The position numbers and the translations under genes were made by a program. Below are positions 51,708-60,889 of a DNA stretch of 64,000 nucleotides, in pieces (position 1 is the first letter of the stretch; each line of letters opens with the position of its first letter). The notes beneath the pieces are model-generated. The model did no database searches and was not told the DNA's origin. It saw only the letters and a list, made by a program, of their open reading frames with translations. The DNA is taken from positions 62,001 through 126,000 of the forward strand of contig QFQX01000010.1 in the NCBI GenBank assembly GCA_003248775.1, given 5' to 3'. Source of the DNA: Shinella sp. GTDB lineage: Bacteria > Pseudomonadota > Alphaproteobacteria > Rhizobiales > Rhizobiaceae.

Positions 51708-52634
51708 ATGATCGTCCGCGACCGGCCCGGTCTTCTCGCCCTGTTCTTCATTCTGCGCGGTTCGGTCCTGCCGATGATCTTTCCGCAGGTGCTGTTCGTC
51801 TTTGGCCTGTCGACCCTGGTGATCCTTGCGCACCGGTTCTGGCCGGTTATTGTTCCGGGCTTCAACAGCGCGCCGCTGGCGCTGGTCGGCATCGCGCTCT
51901 CCATCTTTCTCGGCTTCCGCAACAATGCCTGCTACGACCGCTGGTGGGAGGCACGAAAGCACTGGGGGCAACTGGTCATCGCGGCTCGAAGCCTCGCCCG
52001 TCAATCGCTGATTCTCGAGGGCCGTATGCTGGACGGGGAGCCGGTTGCAAGACGTCGCCTGCTGGAGCTTGCCATCGCCTTCTGTTACACGCTGCTGATC
52101 CATTTGCGCCCCGGCGGCGATCATGGCCGCATCCTCCTGCGTTTGCCGAAGGAGCGTCATGTCGCCTTCCTCGAAAGCCGTAACCGGCCGGATTTCATTC
52201 TGCGGGAAATGGGCGGGTTGACGGCGCGTTTGAAGGCCGCAGGCGCCCTGAGCGACATCGAGTATTCGATACTGGAAGCGAGCCTTCACGACATGTCGTC
52301 GGTTCTGTCAGCTTGCGAACGCATCCGCTTCACGCCGGTCCCCTTCGGTTATACGCTGCTGCTGCATCGCACCGCCTATATCTTCTGCTTCCTTCTGCCC
52401 TTCGGCTTTGCGGATGTCCTGGGATGGCTGACACCGTTTGCGACGGCTCTTGTTGCATACACCTTTTTCGGCCTCGATGCTCTCGGCGATGAACTGGAGG
52501 AACCCTTCGGCGATCTGCCGAATGACCTTCCGATCGGCGCCATCGCGGAGACAATCGAAATAAATATGCGCGAGGCGCTTGGTGAAAAGGACCTGCCGCC
52601 GCTACCGCAACCCAGGAACTTCGTTCTCATGTGA
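51708..52634 (+). CDS. Bestrophin-family protein
   Basis: A 308-residue prokaryotic bestrophin (UPF0187) with four main helices: RGSVLPMIFPQVLFVFGLS, APLALVGIALSIFLGFRNNACYDRWWEARKHW (the conserved NACYDRWWE motif), PVPFGYTLLLHRTAYIFCFLLPF and FFGLDALGDELEEPFG (DELEEPFG motif). Bacterial members are anion or cation channels. It is divergent from the iron-box operon. Confidence 0.94.
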   Translation: MIVRDRPGLLALFFILRGSVLPMIFPQVLFVFGLSTLVILAHRFWPVIVPGFNSAPLALVGIALSIFLGFRNNACYDRWWEARKHWGQLVIAARSLARQSLILEGRMLDGEPVARRRLLELAIAFCYTLLIHLRPGGDHGRILLRLPKERHVAFLESRNRPDFILREMGGLTARLKAAGALSDIEYSILEASLHDMSSVLSACERIRFTPVPFGYTLLLHRTAYIFCFLLPFGFADVLGWLTPFATALVAYTFFGLDALGDELEEPFGDLPNDLPIGAIAETIEINMREALGEKDLPPLPQPRNFVLM

Positions 52635-52743
52635 TGACGTTTTTGGGGCGTCCTCTGAATATCGAGGCGGCTGGGATTAGAGTATAATCCGACCGGAGTG
52701 AAACGAGGATCGATAAGATTATGCTTCAGACAAACGGGCTTAG

Positions 52744-52778
52744 AGCGCCGATCTGATTCAATCAGATCGAACAGCGCT
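52744..52778. repeat. Rhizobial-type palindromic repeat
   Basis: AGCGC, then CGATCTGAT-TCA-ATCAGATCG (52749-52769, perfect 9-bp dyad), then AACAGCGCT. The outer AGCGC/GCGCT ends can pair too. It is of the kind of small repeat seen between rhizobial genes. Confidence 0.6.
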
Positions 52779-52928
52779 GTAATAAACTCTGACGTTTATT
52801 TTTCTTCAACGGGTTGTTGTTACACCAGATACTGTCTGGATGGATCCGATGAGATCAACGCTGGCATGAAGGCTGGGCCGGACGTCACACGCCTTCGTAT
52901 ATGTAATCCAGCATTGGTCAGCAGAAAT

Positions 52929-54878
52929 ATGACATCATCGGAAACCCTCCGGCCCTCCCGCGTCCTGGACGACAGCGACGAGGCAATCGGCAATCTTTGC
53001 GCCGATACCGTGCGCGAGGAGATGGCCAGTGCTTTCAAACCCATCATCCGCGGCTTGCTCATTCCGGCGGCGGGTTACTATGGCCTGATAACCCTCTTTC
53101 ATTTCTTGTGGCAAGACGGCCGGTCTTTTCAGATGCTTGGCCTGCTCTCCCTGCTGACCTGTATCGTCAGTCTCGGCCTTCACCAGAAATGGCTTCTGCG
53201 GGAAGGCGGCTATCGTAGCCTCGAACTCACCAATCTGGTGATGAACCTTCTCGTATACCTCAACATCACGGTGACGCTCCTTGTGGATTTCGTTCCCGAG
53301 CGGCTGGTATATTTCGTGCTGGCGATCCCTCTGTTCGCCACGTCGGGCATCAGTGTCCGCGTCATCGCCGTGTCCTCGCTGCTTTCCCTGACGACGATGC
53401 TCTGGTTCGCTGCCGATCGGGGCGGTTCGGAAGCCTTTCTCCGATACATGATGATCGGTCTTGCCGGGGCTTTCGCTGCGCTCGGAATGGGATTGCTGAT
53501 GCGCGCCGCCATTCTCAAGGCGGTGCGTGCCCGCATCGTTGCCGACCTGCTGCGCGCCCGGGCCGAATTGCAGGCCGACGCCGATAGCCTGACAGGTCTT
53601 CCCAACCGGCGTCATTTCTTTTCGGCTCTCGAAGGCATGGTGTCCGGTGCCGCGGAAGCGGGAAGCACTGTATTCGTCGGCATCATCGATCTCGACGGCT
53701 TCAAGCCGGTCAACGACATGCACGGGCACGCCATTGGCGACGCGCTTCTGGTCGAGGTCGGACGGCGTATCAGAACCGTCTGCCCGCCGGCCTATGTCAC
53801 CGCTCGTCTCGGTGGCGACGAGTTCGCGCTTGCTATCCCCAAGGCGTTGAACCGGGATGCTCTCAATTCGATTGGCCGAGACATCTGCGACAGGCTGCGT
53901 GAGCCCTTCGTGATCTCCGGCATCGGCATTTCGATTTCGGCTTCCGTCGGCTTTGCCCATTACCCGACCAATGGCGAGACTGTCCGCCAGATCTACGAGC
54001 GCGCCGACCACGCCCTGTCCTGCGCCAAGCGCGAGGGCCGCGGTGGCGTGGTGATCTTCTCCCAGCGCCATGAGGCGGAGATGAACGATTTCGGGCGGAT
54101 CGACCAGACTCTGCGCAGCAGCGATCTCGGCAAGGAACTGGCCGTGCTTTTCCAGCCGCAATACGACCTGATGCGGCAGAAGATCGTCGGTTTCGAGGCG
54201 CTTGCCCGCTGGAACAGCGAAACGCTCGGCAATGTCAGCCCCGCTCTTTTCATCGCCGCCGCCGAGCGTTCCGGCCTGATCGAGCACATGACGGGCATTC
54301 TTCTCAAGAAATCCCTGATGGCAGCGGTCACATGGCCCGAGGACATCAGGCTTTCCTTCAACCTGTCAGCCGTCGATCTCGTCTCGCCCCGGTCGATCGC
54401 CAGCATCGTCCAGATCGTTCATGAGAGTGGATTTGCCCCGGAACGGCTGACTTTCGAAATCACCGAAACATCGATGATGACCGATTTCGAACGGGCTCGC
54501 GGCTCGCTGGGCATTCTCGATGCGATGGGCTGCAATATAGCACTGGATGACTTTGGTTCCGGCTATTCCAGCTTTGCCTACATCCATCGCTTCCCGTTGC
54601 ACAGTATCAAGATGGATCGCTGCTTTGTGACCGGCCTCAAGCAAGATGAGGCCGTCGGTCGCAATATCATCCGGGCGATTGCCGACCTTGCGGCTAATCT
54701 CGGCGTTGCCTGCCTCGCCGAGGGTATAGAGACGGAAGCCGAGCTACGGGCCGTTCAGGCAGCCGGCATCCGTTATGTCCAGGGCTATTACTACGGCCGG
54801 CCGATGGCCGCGGAGGAGATTGCCGCCCGTCTCGCGGCGGAAGAAATCTCAGCGGCTCCGGAAGCGGCCGCCTCCTGA
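52929..54878 (+). CDS. Membrane GGDEF-EAL protein
   Basis: About 649 residues. The N-terminal 200 residues hold several helices (FKPIIRGLLIPAAGYYGLI, FQMLGLLSLLTCIVSLGL, LVMNLLVYLNITVTLL and others). The GGDEF domain has LTGLPNRRHFF and an intact GGDEF motif at 295-299. The EAL domain has FEALARW (EAL at 423-425), LSFNLSAVDL, ITETSMM and ALDDFGSGYSSFAYI, so both domains look active in c-di-GMP making and breaking. ATG 52929 is chosen; ATG 52866 is an alternative. Confidence 0.93.
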   Translation: MTSSETLRPSRVLDDSDEAIGNLCADTVREEMASAFKPIIRGLLIPAAGYYGLITLFHFLWQDGRSFQMLGLLSLLTCIVSLGLHQKWLLREGGYRSLELTNLVMNLLVYLNITVTLLVDFVPERLVYFVLAIPLFATSGISVRVIAVSSLLSLTTMLWFAADRGGSEAFLRYMMIGLAGAFAALGMGLLMRAAILKAVRARIVADLLRARAELQADADSLTGLPNRRHFFSALEGMVSGAAEAGSTVFVGIIDLDGFKPVNDMHGHAIGDALLVEVGRRIRTVCPPAYVTARLGGDEFALAIPKALNRDALNSIGRDICDRLREPFVISGIGISISASVGFAHYPTNGETVRQIYERADHALSCAKREGRGGVVIFSQRHEAEMNDFGRIDQTLRSSDLGKELAVLFQPQYDLMRQKIVGFEALARWNSETLGNVSPALFIAAAERSGLIEHMTGILLKKSLMAAVTWPEDIRLSFNLSAVDLVSPRSIASIVQIVHESGFAPERLTFEITETSMMTDFERARGSLGILDAMGCNIALDDFGSGYSSFAYIHRFPLHSIKMDRCFVTGLKQDEAVGRNIIRAIADLAANLGVACLAEGIETEAELRAVQAAGIRYVQGYYYGRPMAAEEIAARLAAEEISAAPEAAAS

Positions 54879-54892
54879 TCCCTGGGGACTGA

Positions 54893-56035
54893 TCAGTCAG
54901 GCAGGTTTGGCTGCAACTTGTTCTGCGGCAGCAACTCGCTGGTGATGGTGATCGCGATCAGTGAAAGCGGCACCGCCAGCATCGCCCCGATGGCGCCCCA
55001 AAGCCACGTCCAGAAGATGATGGCGACGAAGACGGCGAAGGGATTGATCTCGAGCCTCCGTCCCATCACCGCCGGCGTCACAAGATTTTCCATCACCATA
55101 TGCACCGCGAAGAAGGCGGCTGCCGGCAGCAGGCCGAACAGAAGGCTGTCATGGGTTAGAAGCCCCGCAATCGCCAGCGCCGTCGTCATGGCGGCGACGC
55201 CGAGGAACGGAACGAAGCTCGACAGGAAGGCGAAGAAACCCCAGAGCACGGGCATGTCGAGCCCGCCCGCCCATGCGATGATCGTCATGGAAATGCCGAT
55301 CACGGCGTATAGCAGCGACGCCGTGGCGAAGTAGAAGCCGAGCGCCTGTTCGATGGCGTTGAAGGTACGGATTGCCGCAAGCCTGCGCGCCCGGTCGCGG
55401 AAAGCGACGATCATCGTCTTGCGGATTGCGTGACGGCTGCCGAGGAAGAGAACGAGAGCGGCAAAGAAGATCAGCGTCTGCACCACGGCGGGCGTCACCC
55501 GCGATGCGACCGTCGAAAGCACGGTGCTGCTGTTTTCGATCAGCGCCTCCATCGACATCGGGCCGGAGCGGAAGCTGGCGCTGGTGATATGCAGCCATTT
55601 TATCCGCTGGAGATAGGGCAGGATACGGTCGATGGCCTGTTCGGCCATGGCGGGGGCGTTGGCGGCAAGGTCGCTCAGCGGGTCGATCAGCGTGTTGGCG
55701 ATGAAGAAGATCAGCGCCGCAAACAGCGTCGTCAGAATGAGCGCGGACAGCATGGAGGGAATGCCGAGCGCCCCTAGCCGGTCTGCCGCAAGCCCGAGGA
55801 TCAGGCCGACGACCACGGCGAGCGTGATCGGAATCAGCACGCTCGAGGCAAGCTGGATCGCCGTTATCGCAAGGATCGCGAAGATGCCGATCACGGACCA
55901 GATCATGGCAAGATCGAGCGCGGTCTTGCGCGCTCTAACGCGGTGTGTGGCCCTGCGGCGCACCTCCGTCACGCGGGCCGGTCGCTCCTCCATGGTTCCG
56001 CGGCTTTTGCCCGACCCGTTCGGCCTGTCGCTCAT
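54893..56035 (-). CDS. AI-2E-family permease
   Basis: A 380-residue membrane protein of the AI-2E/PerM family with about eight helices. Conserved parts are ITLAVVVGLILGLAADRL, a long amphipathic region with AMAEQAIDRILPYLQ, and ENLVTPAVMGRRLEINPFAVFVAIIFWTWLWGAIGAMLAVPLSL, the family signature. The transported substrate is unknown; Na+/H+ antiport and quorum-signal export have both been reported for members. Confidence 0.9.
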   Translation of the reverse strand: MSDRPNGSGKSRGTMEERPARVTEVRRRATHRVRARKTALDLAMIWSVIGIFAILAITAIQLASSVLIPITLAVVVGLILGLAADRLGALGIPSMLSALILTTLFAALIFFIANTLIDPLSDLAANAPAMAEQAIDRILPYLQRIKWLHITSASFRSGPMSMEALIENSSTVLSTVASRVTPAVVQTLIFFAALVLFLGSRHAIRKTMIVAFRDRARRLAAIRTFNAIEQALGFYFATASLLYAVIGISMTIIAWAGGLDMPVLWGFFAFLSSFVPFLGVAAMTTALAIAGLLTHDSLLFGLLPAAAFFAVHMVMENLVTPAVMGRRLEINPFAVFVAIIFWTWLWGAIGAMLAVPLSLIAITITSELLPQNKLQPNLPD

Positions 56036-56278
56036 GATTGTGCGTCCCTCCGGTAATGCTGCCTGACAACGTGAAAGCGACAGCCGTGTTCCACCCGCAA
56101 CGCCGAATTCGGCGCGTCATGTCGCTCTCGACGCCTCCCCCGATAAGAGGGGGAAACACACTGCTGGCCAGGGAGCCGCTTCTGCTCGTCATTTATGGCT
56201 TATTAAGCAGTATTTTGTTTAATCACGCCATCTGTTCGGCAGAAATTTATGCGATATTCCAAAGTGATGGGGGGAGCC

Positions 56279-57736
56279 ATGGCATTTTTCAACAGTCGCC
56301 GGTCCAGGGAGGTCGAAGAGTTAAAGGCCCGTCTGGCCGTCGTGACCGAGCGTTCTAGCCTGCTGGACGAGGCGTCCGGCGTCGGCCTGTGGGAGGCGGT
56401 GCTGCTGAACGGCGATGCAATGCATCCGCAAAGCCGCTGGACCTGGTCGGCGGAATTTCGCCGGATGCTTGGTTTCGAGACCGACAAGGATTTCCCGAAC
56501 ATCGTGCAATCGTGGGCCGACAGGCTTCATCCGGACGACGTGGGACCAACTTTCGCGGCTTTCGGCGAACATCTGAAGGACAGGACAGGTCGCGCACGCT
56601 ACAGGGTCGATTATCGCCTGAAGATGCGGGACGGTACCTATCGCTGGTTTCGCGCGACGGGCGGCTGTATCCATCAGGCCGATGGTCTGACCATCCGCGC
56701 ATGCGGTTCCCTGACGGATGTTCACGAACAGATGCTGATGCAGCAGAGGGCGGCGGAAGAAGCCGAGCACGACCGCATCGCCATTGTCGCTCTCAATGAA
56801 GGGCTTGCGGCGCTCGCAGCCGGCGACCTGACGCATCGTATCACCGCCGAGATGCAGCCCAAGGCGATCTCGCTGAAATCCAATTTCAACACCGCGGCGG
56901 AAAAGCTCTACGAGATGATGAGATCCGTGGTGACGGTGATCGGTTCCGTAAGGGGCGGCGCCGTCGAGATCGGCCGCGCCTCCGACGACCTCTCGCGTCG
57001 GACCGAACAGCAGGCCGCTTCGCTGGAGGAGACCGCCGCGGCGCTGGAACAAATCACCGCCACTGTCAAGAAATCCGCCGAAGGCGCCCGCAAGGTTGCC
57101 GACGTGACCGTTACGGCGCGCTCATCGGCGGAACAGTCCGGCGGGATCGTCGAAAATGCCGTCGTCGCGATGTCGCAGATCGAATCCTCATCGAAGGAGA
57201 TTGGCCAGATCATCGGTGTGATCGACGAAATCGCCTTCCAGACCAACCTGCTGGCGCTCAATGCCGGCGTCGAGGCTGCGCGTGCCGGTGAAGCGGGCAA
57301 GGGCTTTGCGGTCGTCGCGCAGGAAGTGCGGGAGCTTGCCCAGCGGTCCGCCAATGCCGCCAAGGACATCAAGACGCTGATTTCCACCTCGTCTCAGCAG
57401 GTGGGCGAGGGCGTCTCCCTGGTCGGCAAGACGGGCGATGCCCTGCGCCAGATCGTGCGCCAGATTACCGAGATCTCTGGCCTGGTGAACGAGATCGCAG
57501 CATCCACCCAGGAACAGTCCGTCGGGCTCAATCAGGTCAACACCGCCGTCAACCAGATGGACCAGATGACCCAGCAGAATGCGGCGATGGTCGAGGAAAC
57601 CAATGCCGCCAGCCAGTCGCTTGCGCAGGAAGCGGAAAATCTCGCCGGACTTGCCCGGCATTTCAGGCTCGATGGCGGGAGCCGTGATCAGCAGGAAATG
57701 CGGTACGCAGCCCCGTCGGCGCGCCGCGCGGCCTGA
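56279..57736 (+). CDS. Soluble PAS-domain methyl-accepting chemotaxis protein
   Basis: A 485-residue chemoreceptor without membrane helices. A PAS domain lies at about 25-150 (ASGVGLWEAVL, WADRLHPDDV, YRVDYRLKMRDGTYRWFRATGG), a HAMP-like part at about 185-220 (LAAGDLTHRITAEM) and the signalling domain at about 230-460 with the tip QTNLLALNAGVEAARAGEAGKGFAVVAQEVRELA. It signals to CheA/CheW in the cytoplasm. ATG 56279 (GGGGAG upstream) is chosen over 56249. Confidence 0.94.
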   Translation: MAFFNSRRSREVEELKARLAVVTERSSLLDEASGVGLWEAVLLNGDAMHPQSRWTWSAEFRRMLGFETDKDFPNIVQSWADRLHPDDVGPTFAAFGEHLKDRTGRARYRVDYRLKMRDGTYRWFRATGGCIHQADGLTIRACGSLTDVHEQMLMQQRAAEEAEHDRIAIVALNEGLAALAAGDLTHRITAEMQPKAISLKSNFNTAAEKLYEMMRSVVTVIGSVRGGAVEIGRASDDLSRRTEQQAASLEETAAALEQITATVKKSAEGARKVADVTVTARSSAEQSGGIVENAVVAMSQIESSSKEIGQIIGVIDEIAFQTNLLALNAGVEAARAGEAGKGFAVVAQEVRELAQRSANAAKDIKTLISTSSQQVGEGVSLVGKTGDALRQIVRQITEISGLVNEIAASTQEQSVGLNQVNTAVNQMDQMTQQNAAMVEETNAASQSLAQEAENLAGLARHFRLDGGSRDQQEMRYAAPSARRAA

Positions 57737-57788
57737 AGCGCGTCGCGATCTTTCAGATTGGCTCTTTGCGCTTCAGGATGTTGTTTTC

Positions 57789-57834
57789 GCATGTCGCGAT
57801 CGCAAAACAGCTGCACACTTTTGCGCGACATGCG
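57789..57834 (-). repeat. 46-bp palindromic repeat, copy 1 (inverted)
   Basis: Reverse complement of this block matches 59298-59343 over 46 nt, with the shared core CATGTCGCGCAAAAGTGTGC. The ends CGCATGTCGCG/GACATG and the inner GCAAAA/TTTTGC can form a hairpin. It is a type of repeat I recognise from Rhizobium/Agrobacterium intergenic DNA. Confidence 0.7.
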
Positions 57835-57897
57835 TGAGTTCCCGGACCCGAGCCGCTGCTGCTGTGCGGCAACGATCCCCACATCGATCTGCGGAAT

Positions 57898-57936
57898 GGA
57901 AGAGGGCGGCCCGCAAGGCCGCCCTCTTCCATTTTT
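57898..57936. terminator. Strong terminator between the chemoreceptor and dehydrogenase genes
   Basis: GGAAGAGGGCGGCC and GGCCGCCCTCTTCC form a perfect 14-bp stem around CGCAA, followed by ATTTTT. It serves the chemoreceptor gene and may end the convergent dehydrogenase transcript as well. Confidence 0.88.
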
Positions 57937-57962
57937 CTGTCGCCAAATAGGTCGGGCTCCGT

Positions 57963-59258
57963 TTACGCTCCCGTCACGCGCCAGATCACGTCGCCCACGT
58001 CGTCTGCCACCAGCAGGGAGCCATCCGGCCCGATGGTGACGCCGACAGGGCGACCGTAGGAATGCTTTTCGTCGGGAGCGAGGAAGTCGGTCAGGATATC
58101 CCGCGGCGGGCCGGAAGGCTTGCCGTTCTCGAAGGGCACGAAGATCACCTTGTATCCGGCAAGCGTCGAGCGGTTCCACGAACCATGCTGGCCGATCACC
58201 ATGCCGTCGGGGAAGCCGGGCAGGGTGCCGGCCGGCAGCCAGCAAAGGCCGAGCGAGGCGGTGTGGCCGCCAAGCGCATAGTCCGGCCGGATGGCGCTGG
58301 CGACGAGCCCCGGATTCTGCAACACGCGGTCGTCCACCGTCTGGCCCCAGTAGCAATAGGGCCAGCCGTAAAAGCCGCCATCCTTCACCGATGTCAGGTA
58401 GTCGGGCGGCGTTTCGTCGCCGAGGCCGTCGCGTTCGTTGACCACGGTCCACAGGTCGCCGGTGGTCGGTTCGAAGGCAAGGCCGACCGGATTGCGCAGG
58501 CCGCCGGCGAAAATCCGGTTGCGTCCCGTCTCCAGGTCCAGTTCGTAGATGCAGGCCCGGCCTTCTTCCGCCTCGAAGCCGTTCTCCGCGATGTTGCTGA
58601 GCGAACCGACGCCGACATAGAGTTTCTTGCCGTCCTGGCTTGCGAGAATGCTGCGGGTCCAGTGGCCCGCTGGCTTGAAGTCGGCGAGCCTGCGGCCCTG
58701 CGCGGCAATGCGGGTTGCTCCCTCGCTATAGGGGTAAGCGACCACACCATCGGTGTTGCCGACATAGAAGGTGCCATGCAGCATCGCCATGCCGAAGGGG
58801 TGGTTGAGCCCTTCCATGAAGGTATGGCGCTCCTCGGCCACGCCGTCGCCATCGGCGTCGCGCAGCAACGTGATGCGGTTCGGGCTGTCACCGACGGCCG
58901 CCGCACGCTTCATGGTCGAATACATGGCATAGTCGAAGGGTGACCTGATCCGACCGCCATTGACGCCGAGCGCCTCTGCCGTCAGCACGTCGCCATTGGG
59001 AAGGACATGGATCCAGCGCGGATGTTTCAGTCCCTTGGCGAAGGCGTTGACCTTCAGGCCGGGGGCTGCCGTCGGCGTATGGTCGTCGATCCAGCCGCGG
59101 GCCGTCGGCATCTTCAGTGTGGGAATACGTTGGGCCTTGGCCTCGGGAATGATCGGTGCGCCGCCGATCGCCGGCTTTTCCGGGCTCTGTCCGAAGCGCC
59201 GCATCAGGATCATCGCCGCGCCGATCATGGCGACGATGCGCGCAAATATTGCCGACAT
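57963..59258 (-). CDS. Sorbosone-dehydrogenase-like PQQ-type sugar dehydrogenase
   Basis: A 431-residue six-bladed beta-propeller of the GDH/sorbosone dehydrogenase family. Motifs are GLKHPRWIHVLPNGDVLTAEA, MEGLNHPFGMAML, GLRNPVGLAFEPTTGDLWTVVNERDGLGDETPPDYL, HGSWNRSTLAGYKVIFVPF and RPVGVTIGPDGSLLVADDVGDVIWRV. A single N-terminal helix (IFARIVAMIGAAMIL) suggests export or anchoring. Such enzymes use PQQ and oxidise sugars or aldoses; it lies beside the PQQ operon. ATG 59258 is chosen over the frame opening at 59294, which overlaps a repeat. Confidence 0.9.
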   Translation of the reverse strand: MSAIFARIVAMIGAAMILMRRFGQSPEKPAIGGAPIIPEAKAQRIPTLKMPTARGWIDDHTPTAAPGLKVNAFAKGLKHPRWIHVLPNGDVLTAEALGVNGGRIRSPFDYAMYSTMKRAAAVGDSPNRITLLRDADGDGVAEERHTFMEGLNHPFGMAMLHGTFYVGNTDGVVAYPYSEGATRIAAQGRRLADFKPAGHWTRSILASQDGKKLYVGVGSLSNIAENGFEAEEGRACIYELDLETGRNRIFAGGLRNPVGLAFEPTTGDLWTVVNERDGLGDETPPDYLTSVKDGGFYGWPYCYWGQTVDDRVLQNPGLVASAIRPDYALGGHTASLGLCWLPAGTLPGFPDGMVIGQHGSWNRSTLAGYKVIFVPFENGKPSGPPRDILTDFLAPDEKHSYGRPVGVTIGPDGSLLVADDVGDVIWRVTGA

Positions 59259-59297
59259 GTCTTGTTCCCCCGTCTGATTTTCTCGGCGCACCATAAA

Positions 59298-59343
59298 GCA
59301 TGTCGCGCAAAAGTGTGCAGCGGTTTTGCATCAACGACATGCG
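59298..59343 (+). repeat. 46-bp palindromic repeat, copy 2
   Basis: GCATGTCG and CGACATGC (ends) are perfect complements, with GCAAAA/TTTTGC inside. Matches the inverse of 57789-57834. The pair flanks the dehydrogenase gene. Confidence 0.7.
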
Positions 59344-59444
59344 GCAACACAATGAATAATGCTTTCCCGCCTTGGAACTGACGATCGCCAATTTCAACAT
59401 CGTTCATCGGCTTGCTCCGGATGGCGGTCGAGCAGGTGGACCTA

Positions 59445-60578
59445 TCAAGGCTGGATGGATGGCTGCCGCCCCCGATAGACGAATGCGGGAGGTTCCGCGA
59501 GGCCATCCTCTTCTGCTGCCGCCGCAAGGGCTGCGTGAAGCGGCGAATGCATGCAGACGGGGTCGGTCGCGCGCGCATCTCCGGCAAGCGCCATGGCCTG
59601 ACAGCGACAGCCGCCGTGGTCGATGTGCTTGCGGGCGCAGCTTCGGCAGGGCTCCCGCATCCAGTCATCGCCGCGAAAGGCATTGAAGGCGCTCCCCTCG
59701 TACCAGATGTCGGCAAGCCCGCGTTCCCGCACGTTGTCGAAGTTTAGTCCCTTGATCGTTTCCGCCGCATGGCAGGGGAGAACCCGGCCCGATGGCGTGA
59801 CGTTCAGCCCGCTCGATCCCCAGCCGCCCATGCAGGCCTTCGGATAGCTGGAATGATGGTCGGCCGGTACGTAATCGATCACCAGTACGCCTTCATGCCG
59901 GTATCGCGCTTCCGTCACGAAGGCGTTCGCGGCCTCCACCTGCGCATGGGTCGGCATTAGGGCCTGCCGGTTGCGTTCGGCCCAGCCGTGAAACTGCACG
60001 GTGGCGATCTCGATACGGCGCGCGCCGAGTTCGATGGCGAGCGCCACCATGGCCTCGAGTTCATGCATGTTCTGCTTGTGGCAGACGGCATTGACGGTGA
60101 GCGGAATGCCCACGTTTCGCGTCCAGCCGGCAACGGCGATCTTGCGCGCATAGCCGCCCGCATAACCGCCGACGACATCGGCCTTTTCCGGCGTCGTGCC
60201 CTGCAGCGAAAGCTGCAGGTGGTCGAGACCGGCATCGGCAAGTTCGGTAATTCGCGCTTCGGTCAGCCCGATGCCCGATGTGATGAGGTTGGTGTAAAGG
60301 CCGAAAACCGCTGCCGAGCGCGTCAGATCGACAAGATCGCGGCGCGAAGCGGGTTCGCCGCCGGAAAGATGCAGATGCAGCACGCCGAGGCCGGCGGCCT
60401 GTCGGAAGACCTCGATCCACTCGGCGGTCGAGAGTTCCTCCGAGGCGCGGGTGAGTTCGAGAGGGTTGGAGCAATAGGGACAGGCGAGCGGACAGCGATG
60501 GGTCAGTTCCGCCAGCATGGCGATCGGCGGCGCGGGACGCTGGGTGACGAAGCGGGCGGGACTTGAGTGCTCGTTCAT
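59445..60578 (-). CDS. pqqE: PQQ biosynthesis radical SAM protein PqqE
   Basis: A 377-residue radical SAM enzyme that forms the first Glu-Tyr C-C bond in PqqA, working with PqqD. The SAM cluster motif is RCPLACPYC (Cys29, Cys33, Cys36); LHLHLSGGEPASRRDLVDL is the GGE motif, and the C-terminal SPASM-type part has CMGGWGSSGLNVTPSGRVLPCHAA and CRSCARKHIDHGGCRCQAM. It is the last of the pqqABCDE genes and overlaps pqqD by 4 nt. Confidence 0.96.
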   Translation of the reverse strand: MNEHSSPARFVTQRPAPPIAMLAELTHRCPLACPYCSNPLELTRASEELSTAEWIEVFRQAAGLGVLHLHLSGGEPASRRDLVDLTRSAAVFGLYTNLITSGIGLTEARITELADAGLDHLQLSLQGTTPEKADVVGGYAGGYARKIAVAGWTRNVGIPLTVNAVCHKQNMHELEAMVALAIELGARRIEIATVQFHGWAERNRQALMPTHAQVEAANAFVTEARYRHEGVLVIDYVPADHHSSYPKACMGGWGSSGLNVTPSGRVLPCHAAETIKGLNFDNVRERGLADIWYEGSAFNAFRGDDWMREPCRSCARKHIDHGGCRCQAMALAGDARATDPVCMHSPLHAALAAAAEEDGLAEPPAFVYRGRQPSIQP

Positions 60579-60889
60579 GACGCAAGCTCCAGCAGTCGCC
60601 GGTTGGAAAACTCCCGGATGAAGGCGACGACATCGGCCAGAACGGCCTCTTTCGGCGCATCGAACTGTCGGGAGAAATCTCCGGCGATCTCGTCGAGGCT
60701 GCGCTTGCCGTCCAGCGCCCTGATGATGGCGACCGCGATTTCATCCAGCGCCAGCGCCCGTTCGGGGGCTAGCAGCACCGTCTGCCCGCGAACAGGATCC
60801 TCCCGCAGCTTCACGCCGCGGGCGAGCCTTGCGACGGTGCCGCCATCGACGGTGACGGCCGGAGCGCCGGAGGCGTCGGTTCCGCTCAT
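60575..60889 (-). CDS. pqqD: PQQ biosynthesis peptide chaperone PqqD
   Basis: A 104-residue PqqD that binds PqqA and presents it to PqqE. Conserved parts are VARLARGVKLREDPVRGQTVLLAPERALALDEIAVAIIRALDGKRSLDEIAGDF. The N-terminal 15 residues are an extra, Ala/Gly-rich. ATG 60889 is chosen (MSGTDASG) from the frame that opens at 61381; its ATGA overlaps the pqqC stop. Confidence 0.95.
   Translation of the reverse strand: MSGTDASGAPAVTVDGGTVARLARGVKLREDPVRGQTVLLAPERALALDEIAVAIIRALDGKRSLDEIAGDFSRQFDAPKEAVLADVVAFIREFSNRRLLELAS

Noticed and set aside
56101..56114. 14-bp palindrome CGCCGAATTCGGCG
   Set aside because: No loop, no neighbouring copies and no clear relation to a promoter; probably chance in GC-rich DNA.
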